The notes under the pieces were generated by a model that was not told the origin of the DNA, did no database searches, and saw only the letters and a program-made list of their open reading frames with translations. Below are positions 8,872-18,091 of a DNA stretch of 64,000 bases, piece after piece. The translations under genes and the position numbers were made by a program. Source of the stretch: Chlorobiota bacterium (lineage in GTDB: Bacteria; Bacteroidota; Bacteroidia; Bacteroidales; VadinHA17). Where the stretch lies: contig JAADHC010000072.1 in the NCBI GenBank assembly GCA_013152085.1, forward strand, positions 121,455 through 185,454. Direction: 5' to 3'. Every line of letters begins with the position of its first letter. Position 1 is the stretch's first letter.

Positions 8872-9985
8872 GGACGGTTTTTTCATAGATATCAATGATA
8901 GAAGATGCTGCTGCATGTGGTGAAAAACGGGAGACATATTGTCTGCCTTCCTGTATCATTTTATTCCTGAGCGCATGGTCAGATATTATTTCCTTTATGG
9001 CTTCTGCAATACTTTCAGGGGAATGCGGATCGACATAACGGGATCCCGGCCCACCCGCCTCGGCAAAACATCCGTCGCGGCTGGTGATTACAGGTACTCC
9101 GGAAACCAGTGCTTCAATAATCGGTATGCCAAAACCCTCAAAAAAAGAAGGATATACAAAAAGTGAAGCCATTTGGTAAAGTGCAGGCAGATCCCTAAAA
9201 TCAACGCTTTCTATAAATATGACTTCACCGGTCCGGTGTGTTTGAATATATTTTTTTACTTCACGGGCATATTTGCGGGGTTTCCCGGCAACCACCAGGG
9301 AGATGCCGGGTTTGGCCATTTCAATGGCTTTAACCAGACCAAGCAGGTTTTTTCGCTCTTCGATGGTTCCCACATACAGGATGTAGGTTGAGGGAAGGTT
9401 ATATTTTTCCGTGACGGTTAACCGCGTATCATTATCTGTTATCCTGAAGAACTGTTCGTGACAACTTTGATAAGCTATATCGATTTTTTCCGTGTCGATA
9501 TTCAGAAAATGGGTAATGTCGTCTTTTGTCTGTTCGCTTATGGCAATGATCCGTGTAGCATTTTTACAGGCAGTATTTGCTTTTTTTTGGTAAATTTTTC
9601 TGTCGACATACGGATAAAGCCCCGGATAACGTAAAAAGATCAGATCATGGATGGTAACTATTGATGGAATTCCGGTTTTGATTATTCCCCCGGGTAATTC
9701 GGCACTCAGCCCGTGAAAAAGATCAATATTATCCCTTTTTACCTGTTTGGAAAGCGTCAGGCTGCGCCAAAGTGCCGGGATTTTTTTTTCAGACCATTTT
9801 TCCGGAAATCTAATTTCAGCAGGTTTTTCCGGCTGAAAAATCCCCGGTTGATATCCGGGAGGGGTATAAAGTAAATATTTGTGTCCTGGGAAATAGCGAA
9901 CCAGGGCATCTATCAGGTTACGGCTGTAATTTCCCAGTCCGCTGTAGTTAAAAAAAACCCTTTTTGCCTCAAAGCCTATCGTCAC
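8861..9985 (-). CDS. Glycosyltransferase, GT4 family (GT-B fold)
   Basis: A 374-residue cytoplasmic or membrane-associated glycosyltransferase. The N-terminal half has GLGNYSRNLIDAL and IDLFHGLS. The C-terminal half has the retaining GT-B nucleotide-sugar site: ILYVGTIEERKNLLGLVKAI and the EX7E motif in FEGFGIPIIEALVSGVPV. Donor and acceptor are unknown; the family often works on lipopolysaccharide or exopolysaccharide. It starts 15 bases after dapD and overlaps the next gene by 11 bases, so the three are probably one transcript, although their functions are unrelated. Confidence 0.88.
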   Translation of the reverse strand: MTIGFEAKRVFFNYSGLGNYSRNLIDALVRYFPGHKYLLYTPPGYQPGIFQPEKPAEIRFPEKWSEKKIPALWRSLTLSKQVKRDNIDLFHGLSAELPGGIIKTGIPSIVTIHDLIFLRYPGLYPYVDRKIYQKKANTACKNATRIIAISEQTKDDITHFLNIDTEKIDIAYQSCHEQFFRITDNDTRLTVTEKYNLPSTYILYVGTIEERKNLLGLVKAIEMAKPGISLVVAGKPRKYAREVKKYIQTHRTGEVIFIESVDFRDLPALYQMASLFVYPSFFEGFGIPIIEALVSGVPVITSRDGCFAEAGGPGSRYVDPHSPESIAEAIKEIISDHALRNKMIQEGRQYVSRFSPHAAASSIIDIYEKTVHGA

Positions 9986-10000
9986 GATCTGAAAATTTGA

Positions 10001-10816
10001 TTACACGGAAACATGAAATTCCCTCAGTGCATCGTTCAATGATGTTTTGCGGTCTGTGGATGCTTTCCTCTTTCCGATGATCAGAGCGCAGGCAACCTGG
10101 TATTTGCCTGCGGGGAAAGATTTCGTATAACTTCCCGGGATGACCACGGAACGTTCGGGAACCAAACCCCGGTATTCTTTCGGTTCTTTTTCACTTACAT
10201 CGATAATCCGTGTTGACTGAGTCAAAACCACATTTGCCCCGAGGACCGCTTCATGTTCTACCCTGACTCCTTCGACAACAATACTCCGGGAACCGATAAA
10301 ACAATCATCTTCAATAATTACAGGGGCAGCCTGCACCGGTTCAAGCACGCCCCCGATACCGACCCCGCCACTCAGGTGGACACGTTTACCGACCTGTGCA
10401 CAGGAACCGACGGTTGCCCAGGTATCCACCATGCTTCCTTCATCTACATAAGCTCCGATATTTACATACGAAGGCATCATGATTACTCCGGGAGCCAGGT
10501 AAGAACCATACCGGGCAATAGCATGGGGCACGATCCGGACGCCTTTTTGCTGATATCCTGTTTTCAAAGGTATTTTATCGTGGAATTCAAAAGGCGGAAG
10601 TACAGTAGTTTCCATTTTCCGTATGGGAAAATAGAGGATTACCGCTTTTTTTATCCAGGTATTCACTTTCCAGTACCGGGTTACGGGTTCTGCAACACGG
10701 ATTTCACCGCGATCCAGCAGGGCTATGGTCTGTTCAATAGCATCCTGAACTTCTTTTTCCTTTAACAGGGATTTATTTTCCCATGCTTTATCTATGATTT
10801 GAATGATTTCTTTCAT
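10001..10816 (-). CDS. dapD: 2,3,4,5-tetrahydropyridine-2,6-dicarboxylate N-succinyltransferase
   Basis: A lysine/diaminopimelate pathway enzyme that succinylates tetrahydrodipicolinate using succinyl-CoA. At 271 residues it has the usual DapD length: a helical N-terminal domain, then a left-handed parallel beta-helix with hexapeptide repeats (GAYVDEGSMVDTWATVGS, QVGKRVHLSGGVGIGG, IIEDDCFIGSRSIVVEGV) and a C-terminal cap. Its presence implies the succinylase branch of DAP synthesis. It is the first gene of a three-gene minus-strand group. Confidence 0.96.
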   Translation of the reverse strand: MKEIIQIIDKAWENKSLLKEKEVQDAIEQTIALLDRGEIRVAEPVTRYWKVNTWIKKAVILYFPIRKMETTVLPPFEFHDKIPLKTGYQQKGVRIVPHAIARYGSYLAPGVIMMPSYVNIGAYVDEGSMVDTWATVGSCAQVGKRVHLSGGVGIGGVLEPVQAAPVIIEDDCFIGSRSIVVEGVRVEHEAVLGANVVLTQSTRIIDVSEKEPKEYRGLVPERSVVIPGSYTKSFPAGKYQVACALIIGKRKASTDRKTSLNDALREFHVSV

Positions 10817-10915
10817 CTTTTACTGTTTCTGTATCGATGTGGTAAAATTCGGATTTTTTTATTAATTATGAAATCTTAAATATTTAACAATTTATTCATT
10901 TAAAATCTCCCGAAA

Positions 10916-13333
10916 ATGTTACGATCTTTATTGTTAGGTTTTTTGTCCGTGATTCTGTTGACAGCAGGATTTTCACAGGACAATCTTACTTATCAGACAC
11001 CTTCAGCCGATCTTGCCCTGTTGGTAGATGCTCCGGCTACGCCTGCGGTAATCCAATCTCCCGACAATCAGTATCTGGCTATTCTTAACAGGAATAATTA
11101 TCTTACGATTGCCGATCTGGCCCGACCGGAGCTCCGGATTGCAGGTTTACGGATTGATCCGTCCAATAACGGACCGTCAAGGTTAAGATACCAGGTTGAC
11201 CTTGCCGTAATGAATATCCGGGATAAAAAAGTGCATAAGGTTTCCGGTTTGCCTGAACATGTTAAAATTATTAATTTTCAATGGGCCCCTGACGGTTCAC
11301 GTGCTGCGTTTCTGATTGTCGGAGATAAGAAAACAGAACTTTGGATGTTAAATATAGCTGATTTTAAGGTGGCCAGAGTTACGGAAAGGGCTATTAATAA
11401 TGTTTTTTACAGAGCTTTTTTCTGGTATCCTGACAGCAGAAGCATTTTATTTCTTTCTGTCCCTGATGACCGCGGGCCGGCACCTGAACAATCTGCCGTA
11501 CCTAAAGGCCCGGTAATCCGGGATAATACTTCAGGTAAAAAGGCTGCTGTCCGTACCTTTCAGGACATGTTGACCTCTCCTGAGGATGAAAGGTTATTCG
11601 CCTATTATGCTGTTTCTTCCATCTTTCGTTATACTCCGGGAAAAGGTGAACAAAAACTCGGACATGAAGGGATCTTTATCAATACAGGAATTTCTCCAGA
11701 CGGTAAATATCTTCTTGTTGAGGAAGTGATACGACCCTTCTCATACATTGTTCCTTATTACAGGTTTCCACTGCAGGTAATGATCTGGGATACACAGGGG
11801 GAAACCGTACGAAAATTAGCTACGATACCCCTGGCTGAGAACATTCCAAAAGGATTTGATGCCACCCGAACCGGGCCCCGTTCTTTCACCTGGCGATCGG
11901 ATAAACCGGCAACGCTTTATTGGGCTGAAGCTACAGATAACGGGGATCCGGCGGTAAAAACAGAAAAACGTGAACAGCTTTATTTCCTTTCAGCTCCTTT
12001 TAAAGGTGATCCTGTGAAAGATGTTTCCCTGGGTTTACGTTTTGGCGGAGTTACCTGGGGGAATGATGGTTTGGCTGTGGTATCTGAAAGATGGCGCAGA
12101 GACCGTCATGCCGTAATTAGTTTTTTTAAACCCGGAACAGGTGATCAGTCAAAGAGAAAAATCTTTGATTATTCTTATGAAGACCGGTATCATATACCCG
12201 GAAGTTTTGTGACGGCAGAAAACGAAAACGGGCACCGGGTTTTACTTACCGATACCAAAGGGGAAACATTATTTATGACTAATCCCGGATATTCCGCCGA
12301 AGGGAACCGTCCATGGATTGCAAAATATAATATCCGTACCGGAAAGACTGATCGTCTGTGGCAATCTGAGGCACCTTACTATGAACTTCCGGCAGGATTT
12401 ATTGATGTACACAAACTGGTTATCCTTACACGGCGCGAGAGTGTTCATGAATCACCCAATTATTTTTTACGTGATTTGAAAAAAGGAAAAACGGAACAAC
12501 TCACGCACTTTCCGCATCCTTATCCGCAATTTAAAGGGATCCGGAAACAAATGGTACATTATAAAAGGAAAGACGGTATTGACCTGACTTTTGAGTTATA
12601 CCTGCCGGCGGGCTATAAAAAGGAAGATGGCCCCCTGCCGACATTTCTATGGGCCTATCCAAGGGAATTCAAAAGTGCTTCAGCTGCCGGCCAGGTAAAC
12701 GGGTCACCGTATTCTTTTATTCGTATACGTCCTTTATCTGCTGTTGCAATGGTGCTGCAAGGATATGCTGTCCTGAACAACGCCAGTTTCCCGATCGTTG
12801 GAGAAGGGGATGAAGAACCAAACAACACTTTTATTGAGCAGCTTGTGGCCAATGCAGAGGCTGCCATACAAAAAGCTACAGACATGGGGGTTACCGACCC
12901 TGCCAGGGTTGCTGTCGGAGGACACTCTTATGGTGCTTTTATGACGGCAAACTTACTGGCACATTCCAGCCTGTTTGCTGCCGGTATTGCCCGGTCGGGT
13001 GCATATAACCGTACCCTTACCCCTTTTGGTTTTCAAAATGAGACCCGCACCTATTGGGATGCTCCGGAAATCTATTATAAGATGTCACCATTTATGCATG
13101 CCGATAAGGTAAAAACGCCTATACTGTTGATTCATGGGATGGCGGATAATAATTCCGGGACCTTTCCAATCCAGAGCGATCGTTTTTATAATGCGCTGAA
13201 GGGACACGGAGCTGTTGCCCGATTAGTAAAATTGCCCCTGGAAAGCCATGGGTACCAGGCACGGGAATCCGTATTGCATGTGTTGTGGGAAGAGTCACGG
13301 TGGCTGGATACTTATGTAAAAAACAAAAAATAA
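10916..13333 (+). CDS. Exported S9-family serine peptidase (prolyl oligopeptidase fold)
   Basis: An 805-residue peptidase with a signal peptide of about 20 residues (ending AGFSQ), so periplasmic or surface-exposed. Residues to about 560 form a beta-propeller-like region with WD/PD40-type strands. The C-terminal alpha/beta-hydrolase domain carries the catalytic triad: Ser671 in GGHSYGAF, Asp744 in GMADNNSG and His778 in ESHGY. Overall it resembles the S9 subgroup often annotated as glutamyl endopeptidase; the substrate preference is an inference. It is monocistronic, with a strong terminator just downstream. Confidence 0.9.
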   Translation: MLRSLLLGFLSVILLTAGFSQDNLTYQTPSADLALLVDAPATPAVIQSPDNQYLAILNRNNYLTIADLARPELRIAGLRIDPSNNGPSRLRYQVDLAVMNIRDKKVHKVSGLPEHVKIINFQWAPDGSRAAFLIVGDKKTELWMLNIADFKVARVTERAINNVFYRAFFWYPDSRSILFLSVPDDRGPAPEQSAVPKGPVIRDNTSGKKAAVRTFQDMLTSPEDERLFAYYAVSSIFRYTPGKGEQKLGHEGIFINTGISPDGKYLLVEEVIRPFSYIVPYYRFPLQVMIWDTQGETVRKLATIPLAENIPKGFDATRTGPRSFTWRSDKPATLYWAEATDNGDPAVKTEKREQLYFLSAPFKGDPVKDVSLGLRFGGVTWGNDGLAVVSERWRRDRHAVISFFKPGTGDQSKRKIFDYSYEDRYHIPGSFVTAENENGHRVLLTDTKGETLFMTNPGYSAEGNRPWIAKYNIRTGKTDRLWQSEAPYYELPAGFIDVHKLVILTRRESVHESPNYFLRDLKKGKTEQLTHFPHPYPQFKGIRKQMVHYKRKDGIDLTFELYLPAGYKKEDGPLPTFLWAYPREFKSASAAGQVNGSPYSFIRIRPLSAVAMVLQGYAVLNNASFPIVGEGDEEPNNTFIEQLVANAEAAIQKATDMGVTDPARVAVGGHSYGAFMTANLLAHSSLFAAGIARSGAYNRTLTPFGFQNETRTYWDAPEIYYKMSPFMHADKVKTPILLIHGMADNNSGTFPIQSDRFYNALKGHGAVARLVKLPLESHGYQARESVLHVLWEESRWLDTYVKNKK

Positions 13334-13356
13334 CTATTGGTTTGTTCCGCATTACG

Positions 13357-13383
13357 AACTCCGGAAACTCCGGAGTTTTTTTA
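13357..13383 (+). terminator. Intrinsic terminator of the S9 peptidase gene
   Basis: The stem AACTCCGG (13357-13364) / CCGGAGTT (13370-13377) with a five-base loop is followed by a run of T. A textbook rho-independent terminator 24 bases after the stop codon. Confidence 0.85.
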
Positions 13384-13525
13384 GTCTGTATTTTGCTGTT
13401 TGATAAACGTTAAATGAAGTTAAAACAATTTCCGGGTGGCCTTTTCTACCCGGAATTTAGAAGAATAGGTTTTGAATATTTCAAAAAAAGCCGGACATTT
13501 ACCGCCTGAAATTAAACGGACAATA

Positions 13526-14296
13526 ATGGCCGGTAAGAAGTATTTGTTTTTTTTCTTGTTTCTGTTTATTACCGTTTTCTCTTTTGGACAACAGCAACAG
13601 GCAGATTCTGTCGTCACTGTCCTGGGCCAGTTAAGGGATGAACAATCCGGCCAGCCAATACCTTATGCCCATGTGTTGAATCTGGCTTTTAAAAGAGCAA
13701 CGATTTCCGATACGCTTGGTTTTTTCCGGATTCCTATGCGTCGAAGTGACAGTATCGTTATAACCGCCGTGGGATATGAGGACACTTTTTTCTTCCTGCC
13801 GGGATTCTGGCCTTCAAATCATTATTCCGGTGTGATTTACGTGAAAGAAAAAGTCTATGAAATTGAAGGGATAAGAATACATGGGTTGGGCAGTTATGAA
13901 CAATTCAAACAAAAAGTTCTGGCACTGGATTTAAGTAAAGACAGGGCTCAAAAGATGAAAAATTATTATAACGAGATACTTACAGAGGAGGCCATCAAGT
14001 ACCAGCGTGTATCCACCGGGTTTAGCTTTTCTTTACGGACCCCTGAGGAAAGAAGCCTGCGTAAGCTGGGGAAAGTGGTTGCAGCTCAAAAAATTCAGGA
14101 TCAAATTGATGCTAAATTCAGTAAGGCCATTGTCAGCGAACTGACCGGACTGAAGGGAAAGGAATTACAGAAGTTTATGGATTTCTGCCAGCTTCCGCAG
14201 GATTTTATTCTCAAATCCTCAGAGTATGATATCCTTATAAAAGTGAAGAGTTTATATGAAAGATATCAGATTCTGATAAACCAGGATAAACATTAA
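13526..14296 (+). CDS. Exported protein with carboxypeptidase-regulatory-like domain
   Basis: A signal peptide (residues about 1-20, ending FSFGQ) is followed by a CarboxypepD_reg-like beta-sandwich at about residues 30-100 (GQLRDEQSGQPIPYAHVLN, DTLGFFRIPM, ITAVGYED). The C-terminal half is helical, of unknown fold and lacks an outer-membrane barrel. I chose the ATG at 13526 because it begins directly with the signal peptide; an in-frame ATG at 13472 would add 18 polar residues before it. The next gene starts 3 bases after the stop, so the two are probably co-transcribed. Function unknown. Confidence 0.8.
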   Translation: MAGKKYLFFFLFLFITVFSFGQQQQADSVVTVLGQLRDEQSGQPIPYAHVLNLAFKRATISDTLGFFRIPMRRSDSIVITAVGYEDTFFFLPGFWPSNHYSGVIYVKEKVYEIEGIRIHGLGSYEQFKQKVLALDLSKDRAQKMKNYYNEILTEEAIKYQRVSTGFSFSLRTPEERSLRKLGKVVAAQKIQDQIDAKFSKAIVSELTGLKGKELQKFMDFCQLPQDFILKSSEYDILIKVKSLYERYQILINQDKH

Positions 14297-14299
14297 AAC

Positions 14300-15256
14300 A
14301 TGGATATTCCGGCATTTGAAGATATCCGGAAAGCACATTTGAGGATCCGGGATTATATTCAGATCACATCTGTTGTAACGTCAGAAGGAATAAATCACAT
14401 AACCGGCAGCAATCTTTTTTTTAAGTGTGAGAATTTTCAGAAAGCAGGGGCATTTAAATACCGCGGGGCCACAAATGCAATACGAACTCTTTCCAACGGG
14501 GAAGCCCGCAGGGGTGTGGCCACACACAGTTCTGGAAATCATGCGGGAGCACTTGCCAAAGCCGCCGCAATACATGGCATCAGGGCTTATATCGTTATGC
14601 CCGAAACTTCTCCCCTGGTAAAACAAGCTGCGGTTAAAGGATATGGTGCAGAGATCACTTTTTGCAAATCCACCCTTGAAGCCCGTGAACAAACACTCGG
14701 TGAGGTTATTAGGCGAACAGGCGCAACTTTTATTCATCCTTATGATAATGAAAAAGTAATATGTGGTCAGGGAACGGCTGTACTGGAATTTCTTGACCAG
14801 ATGCCTGCCCCTGATGTGATGATCACGCCGGTTGGCGGTGGTGGCTTATTGTCCGGGACTTCGGTAACCTTGCGGAAACTTTCTCCCGGAACAAAAATTA
14901 TCGGAGCTGAACCCGAGTTGGCTGACGATGCCCGTCGCTCCTTTATTTCTGGAGTTATACAACCTGCACTTCCGCCCCGTACCATTGCCGACGGATTATT
15001 GACTTCCCTGAGTGACCTGACTTTTTCTATTATCCGGAAGAATGTGGATGATATTCTGACTACCTCCGAAACCTACATTATCAGGGCTATGCGACTACTG
15101 TGGGAACGGGCAAAGATCGTGGCAGAGCCTTCTGCTGCGGTTCCTCTGGCTGTTATTTTACAACATCCCGGATATTTCAAAGGGAAAACAACCGGAATTA
15201 TTCTTTCGGGGGGAAATGTTGATCTGGAGAACCTTCCTTTTGGGCAGGAGAAATGA
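14300..15256 (+). CDS. PLP-dependent threonine/serine dehydratase
   Basis: A 318-residue fold-type II PLP enzyme. Lys53 in the motif GAFKYRGATNA is the Schiff-base lysine, SSGNHAGALAKAA is the substrate loop, and PVGGGGLLSG binds the cofactor phosphate. No C-terminal ACT domain is present, so it is the short catabolic threonine dehydratase or serine racemase type rather than the isoleucine-regulated IlvA. It deaminates Thr to 2-oxobutyrate or Ser to pyruvate; serine racemization cannot be excluded. Its 3' end overlaps the convergent hydrolase gene by 59 bases. Confidence 0.9.
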   Translation: MDIPAFEDIRKAHLRIRDYIQITSVVTSEGINHITGSNLFFKCENFQKAGAFKYRGATNAIRTLSNGEARRGVATHSSGNHAGALAKAAAIHGIRAYIVMPETSPLVKQAAVKGYGAEITFCKSTLEAREQTLGEVIRRTGATFIHPYDNEKVICGQGTAVLEFLDQMPAPDVMITPVGGGGLLSGTSVTLRKLSPGTKIIGAEPELADDARRSFISGVIQPALPPRTIADGLLTSLSDLTFSIIRKNVDDILTTSETYIIRAMRLLWERAKIVAEPSAAVPLAVILQHPGYFKGKTTGIILSGGNVDLENLPFGQEK

Positions 15257-16331
15257 GAATCCGGCAACTTACGGGAAAATGATCTGAGTAACGGTTGCGG
15301 TAACGGCGAAAATCCAGTGGTTGCAAGGTACGATCGATAATGATATAATCAATTCTAAAAGAAGGGAGTAGTCCTGCGTATGTTTTTCCAAGCCATTTCC
15401 CGTTGTATAGAAATGCATCTTTCAAGCCGGTAGTGATCTTGTGATAAGTATACGAAACAGGCGTGTCGTTAAAATCACCGCATACAATTACCCGGTAAGG
15501 AGATTCCGTAATTTTTTTGTGTAATATTTCGGCTTGTCCGGCACGTTTGATGAAAGCATCCTTAAGTCTTTCTGAAATATCCAGAATCTCTTTAAGGGAT
15601 TCACTCTGGTTTGATCCGGAAAATAAAAAGTAATTTGTTTTTTTCAGACGGGTAGACTGCAAATGGTTGTTGAAAATACGAAGTGTATCTTTCCCGGCCA
15701 GAACATCGCAAAACATGGTTGTATTGTAGGTATCCGGATATTTTATTGTGCCTGAACCGATAATGGGAAACCGGCTGAAAATGGCCATGCCATAATATAC
15801 GGGTTTATTGCCGGATATCAGGTAATTTATCCGGTTATAAGGCAGCCCGATTTTTTGAATCAGCATTTTTTCTGTCATCCGGGACGAACCGGTATAAATC
15901 TCCTGCAGGCAAATGATATCGGCATCTTCATTATGGATAAAACGGATAATATTATCCATGTTGTCGGATTTTTTTTCGTACAGATTGAATAACCTCACGT
16001 TATAACTCAGTACTTTTATTTGCCGTAAAGAATCAGTAGTTATTTTGCTTTGGCGTTCCGGTTTAACCGGGACCCTGAAAAACCGGTTCAGGTGGCCCCA
16101 GCCAAGAATGATAAAAACCAGCATAAATACGAACTCTTTTGTTTTCCGGTTAAGGAGCCAGAAGAACAAGAGGAAAACAGCTACCAGCAGGATATAAGGG
16201 TATGCAAGACCGAAAAAAGCCAGGATCCATATTTTTACGGGACTTATCCAAACCGCCAGATAGGCCAGGAGCAGTGCAACGGCAGTAATCACGGAAAGCA
16301 CACGAAAGGTTTTGTTGATCAGCTTGCTCAA
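15198..16331 (-). CDS. Membrane-linked endonuclease/exonuclease/phosphatase (EEP) family protein
   Basis: A 377-residue protein with two or three N-terminal hydrophobic helices (about residues 10-85) and then an EEP-fold domain. Visible motifs are LQEIYTG (metal-binding Glu), CGDFNDTPVSYTYH (Asp/Asn) and SDHFPVSC (catalytic His). Substrate unknown: the fold covers nucleases, sphingomyelinases and phosphatases, and the membrane anchor makes a DNA-repair role doubtful. It is the last gene of the mutL-rhomboid cluster, 23 bases after the second rhomboid. Its last 20 or so codons run into the end of the convergent dehydratase gene. Confidence 0.85.
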   Translation of the reverse strand: MSKLINKTFRVLSVITAVALLLAYLAVWISPVKIWILAFFGLAYPYILLVAVFLLFFWLLNRKTKEFVFMLVFIILGWGHLNRFFRVPVKPERQSKITTDSLRQIKVLSYNVRLFNLYEKKSDNMDNIIRFIHNEDADIICLQEIYTGSSRMTEKMLIQKIGLPYNRINYLISGNKPVYYGMAIFSRFPIIGSGTIKYPDTYNTTMFCDVLAGKDTLRIFNNHLQSTRLKKTNYFLFSGSNQSESLKEILDISERLKDAFIKRAGQAEILHKKITESPYRVIVCGDFNDTPVSYTYHKITTGLKDAFLYNGKWLGKTYAGLLPSFRIDYIIIDRTLQPLDFRRYRNRYSDHFPVSCRILISPAQKEGSPDQHFPPKE

Positions 16332-16354
16332 AATATTGTCAATTTATTCCGGGA

Positions 16355-17251
16355 TCAGTTTTTATTACTTGCCCTGAACAGGGTTTCTTTTTCTGCTTTG
16401 GAGAGGCTTTCATAACCACCTTTTGAAATCTTATCCAGAATCCTGTTGATTTCGGCCTGATTCTCCACCTTCTTTTTATTATACTCCAAATCGGTTAAAG
16501 GTCTTTTATAGGTTATTTTCATTTTTGTTTTCCGTGGTTTAAACCACGAAGCCATCGTATCAAGCAACCGGTTAAACGAACGGGACATATCCTTACCCTG
16601 ACGATAGCGCAGGACATACAGATAACCATACAAAGCACCGCCGATATGGGCAATTTTCCCTCCGGTATTTGAGGAAAAATCCAACAGCGAAGTCAGGATA
16701 AAGGCAGTCAGGGCAACATATTTGATCTTTACCGGTCCAATCAGCAAAAGATAAATCGTGTAATCCGGAACATATACGGAAATGGCTACTACCACGGCCA
16801 TGATGGCTGCAGAGGCCCCGATGGCCAGGGATTGTCTGAGCAGGGGTTGTAAGGCAGGGAAAAGGTTATACGAAAAGATATAAAGGGCTGCCCCGCTTAG
16901 TCCGCCAAGTATATATACGGCAATCAGTTTTTTCTGGTCGAAATATTCAAGGAAAATCTTACCAAACCAGTAAAGCCAAAGCAGGTTGAAAAGAATGTGA
17001 AAGAAACTTTGATGGGTAAACATGTAGGTGATCGGTGTCCATGGGTGCCTGATAAGTTCGGGCAGGTATGCAGGGACGGCAAGCCATGGCAACACCACGG
17101 ACGATCCGTGAGAAACAGAAAACAGGAAGAGAATAATATACAGGAGATTTATAACAAGAAACACTCCCGTGTTAATATAAATAAGTTGTATGAGGGATGA
17201 TCCTTCCCTGAAGGACTGTTTAATACTATTCCAGATACCGGACTGTTGCAT
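16355..17251 (-). CDS. Rhomboid-family intramembrane protease, GxSA variant
   Basis: A 298-residue polytopic membrane protein. Rhomboid landmarks are present: the HxxxN helix (HILFNLLWLYWFG), the nucleophile helix (GASAAIMAVV) and the histidine helix (IAHIGGALYGY). The glycine after the catalytic serine in the standard GxSG is alanine here, while Ser and His are kept, so it may still be active or may have altered specificity. A soluble C-terminal tail of about 90 residues is charged. Its start codon overlaps the stop of the preceding rhomboid by one base (TGATG), which implies translational coupling. Confidence 0.9.
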   Translation of the reverse strand: MQQSGIWNSIKQSFREGSSLIQLIYINTGVFLVINLLYIILFLFSVSHGSSVVLPWLAVPAYLPELIRHPWTPITYMFTHQSFFHILFNLLWLYWFGKIFLEYFDQKKLIAVYILGGLSGAALYIFSYNLFPALQPLLRQSLAIGASAAIMAVVVAISVYVPDYTIYLLLIGPVKIKYVALTAFILTSLLDFSSNTGGKIAHIGGALYGYLYVLRYRQGKDMSRSFNRLLDTMASWFKPRKTKMKITYKRPLTDLEYNKKKVENQAEINRILDKISKGGYESLSKAEKETLFRASNKN

Positions 17252-17997
17252 CAGTAAAAAAGGTCTTTTTTCCTATTCCAGTATTTGATCATGATATACC
17301 CAAAAAGCATGCCACCCAGATGTGCAACATGGGCAATACTGCTGCCCGGTTGTGAAAGTGCAAGAAATAATTCAAGCGCTCCGTATCCAAGGACAAAATA
17401 TTTTGCCCGTATGGGTATCGGGGGAAAAATCAACATCAGCTGCGTATTGGGGAAAAGCATACCAAAGCCCAGCAATACACCAAATATTGCACCTGAAGCA
17501 CCTACAACAGGCGTATTGATCAGGATGTTCATTTTACTCATCAGCGGGTCGACAAAATTGCGTTGGTTTTGAAGTGCCAAAGCTCCCTGCTCCATGACCA
17601 TGCGCATCTGTTCCGGTGACATTTGATTTTTTAATACGACGTATTCGATCCAATGCACAAGAGTATAAAAACCTGCTGCACCAAGCCCGGTAATGATATA
17701 GAAAATAAAAAAACGTTTTCCCCCCCATACATTCTCGAGCACGCGGCCAAACATCCAGAGCGCAAACATATTGAAAAAAAGATGTGTCAGTCCGCCATGC
17801 ATAAACATATGCGTAACAAACTGATAGGGGTGAAAATACTGTGATGTGGGGAAATAAAGGGCCAGATACCGGGTAAGATCGAACCCGAAACTATTGACCG
17901 TAACCCAGGCGATCAAAAGCATCAGCGTGTTAATGATGACCAGGTTTTTAACTACCGGAGGAAACGAACTCGTATTGGGTTGTTGATAATAGTTCAT
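17251..17997 (-). CDS. Rhomboid-family intramembrane serine protease
   Basis: A 248-residue polytopic protease with the complete rhomboid signature: HLFFNMFALWMFG, the nucleophile motif GASGAIFGVL and the general base in HVAHLGGMLFGY. About six membrane helices, with loops L1 and L3 of ordinary size. It cleaves membrane-protein helices in the plane of the inner membrane; substrates are unknown. It lies 94 bases downstream of mutL and is directly coupled to the GxSA paralogue. Confidence 0.93.
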   Translation of the reverse strand: MNYYQQPNTSSFPPVVKNLVIINTLMLLIAWVTVNSFGFDLTRYLALYFPTSQYFHPYQFVTHMFMHGGLTHLFFNMFALWMFGRVLENVWGGKRFFIFYIITGLGAAGFYTLVHWIEYVVLKNQMSPEQMRMVMEQGALALQNQRNFVDPLMSKMNILINTPVVGASGAIFGVLLGFGMLFPNTQLMLIFPPIPIRAKYFVLGYGALELFLALSQPGSSIAHVAHLGGMLFGYIMIKYWNRKKDLFY

Positions 17998-18091
17998 AAA
18001 ATATTGATTTAGCCCTGCTCCTCAATGATCACGCCAAAGGTAATAAAATGAGTAAACAATGCAGTGAAACGACAAAATGTCATTATCGGAT

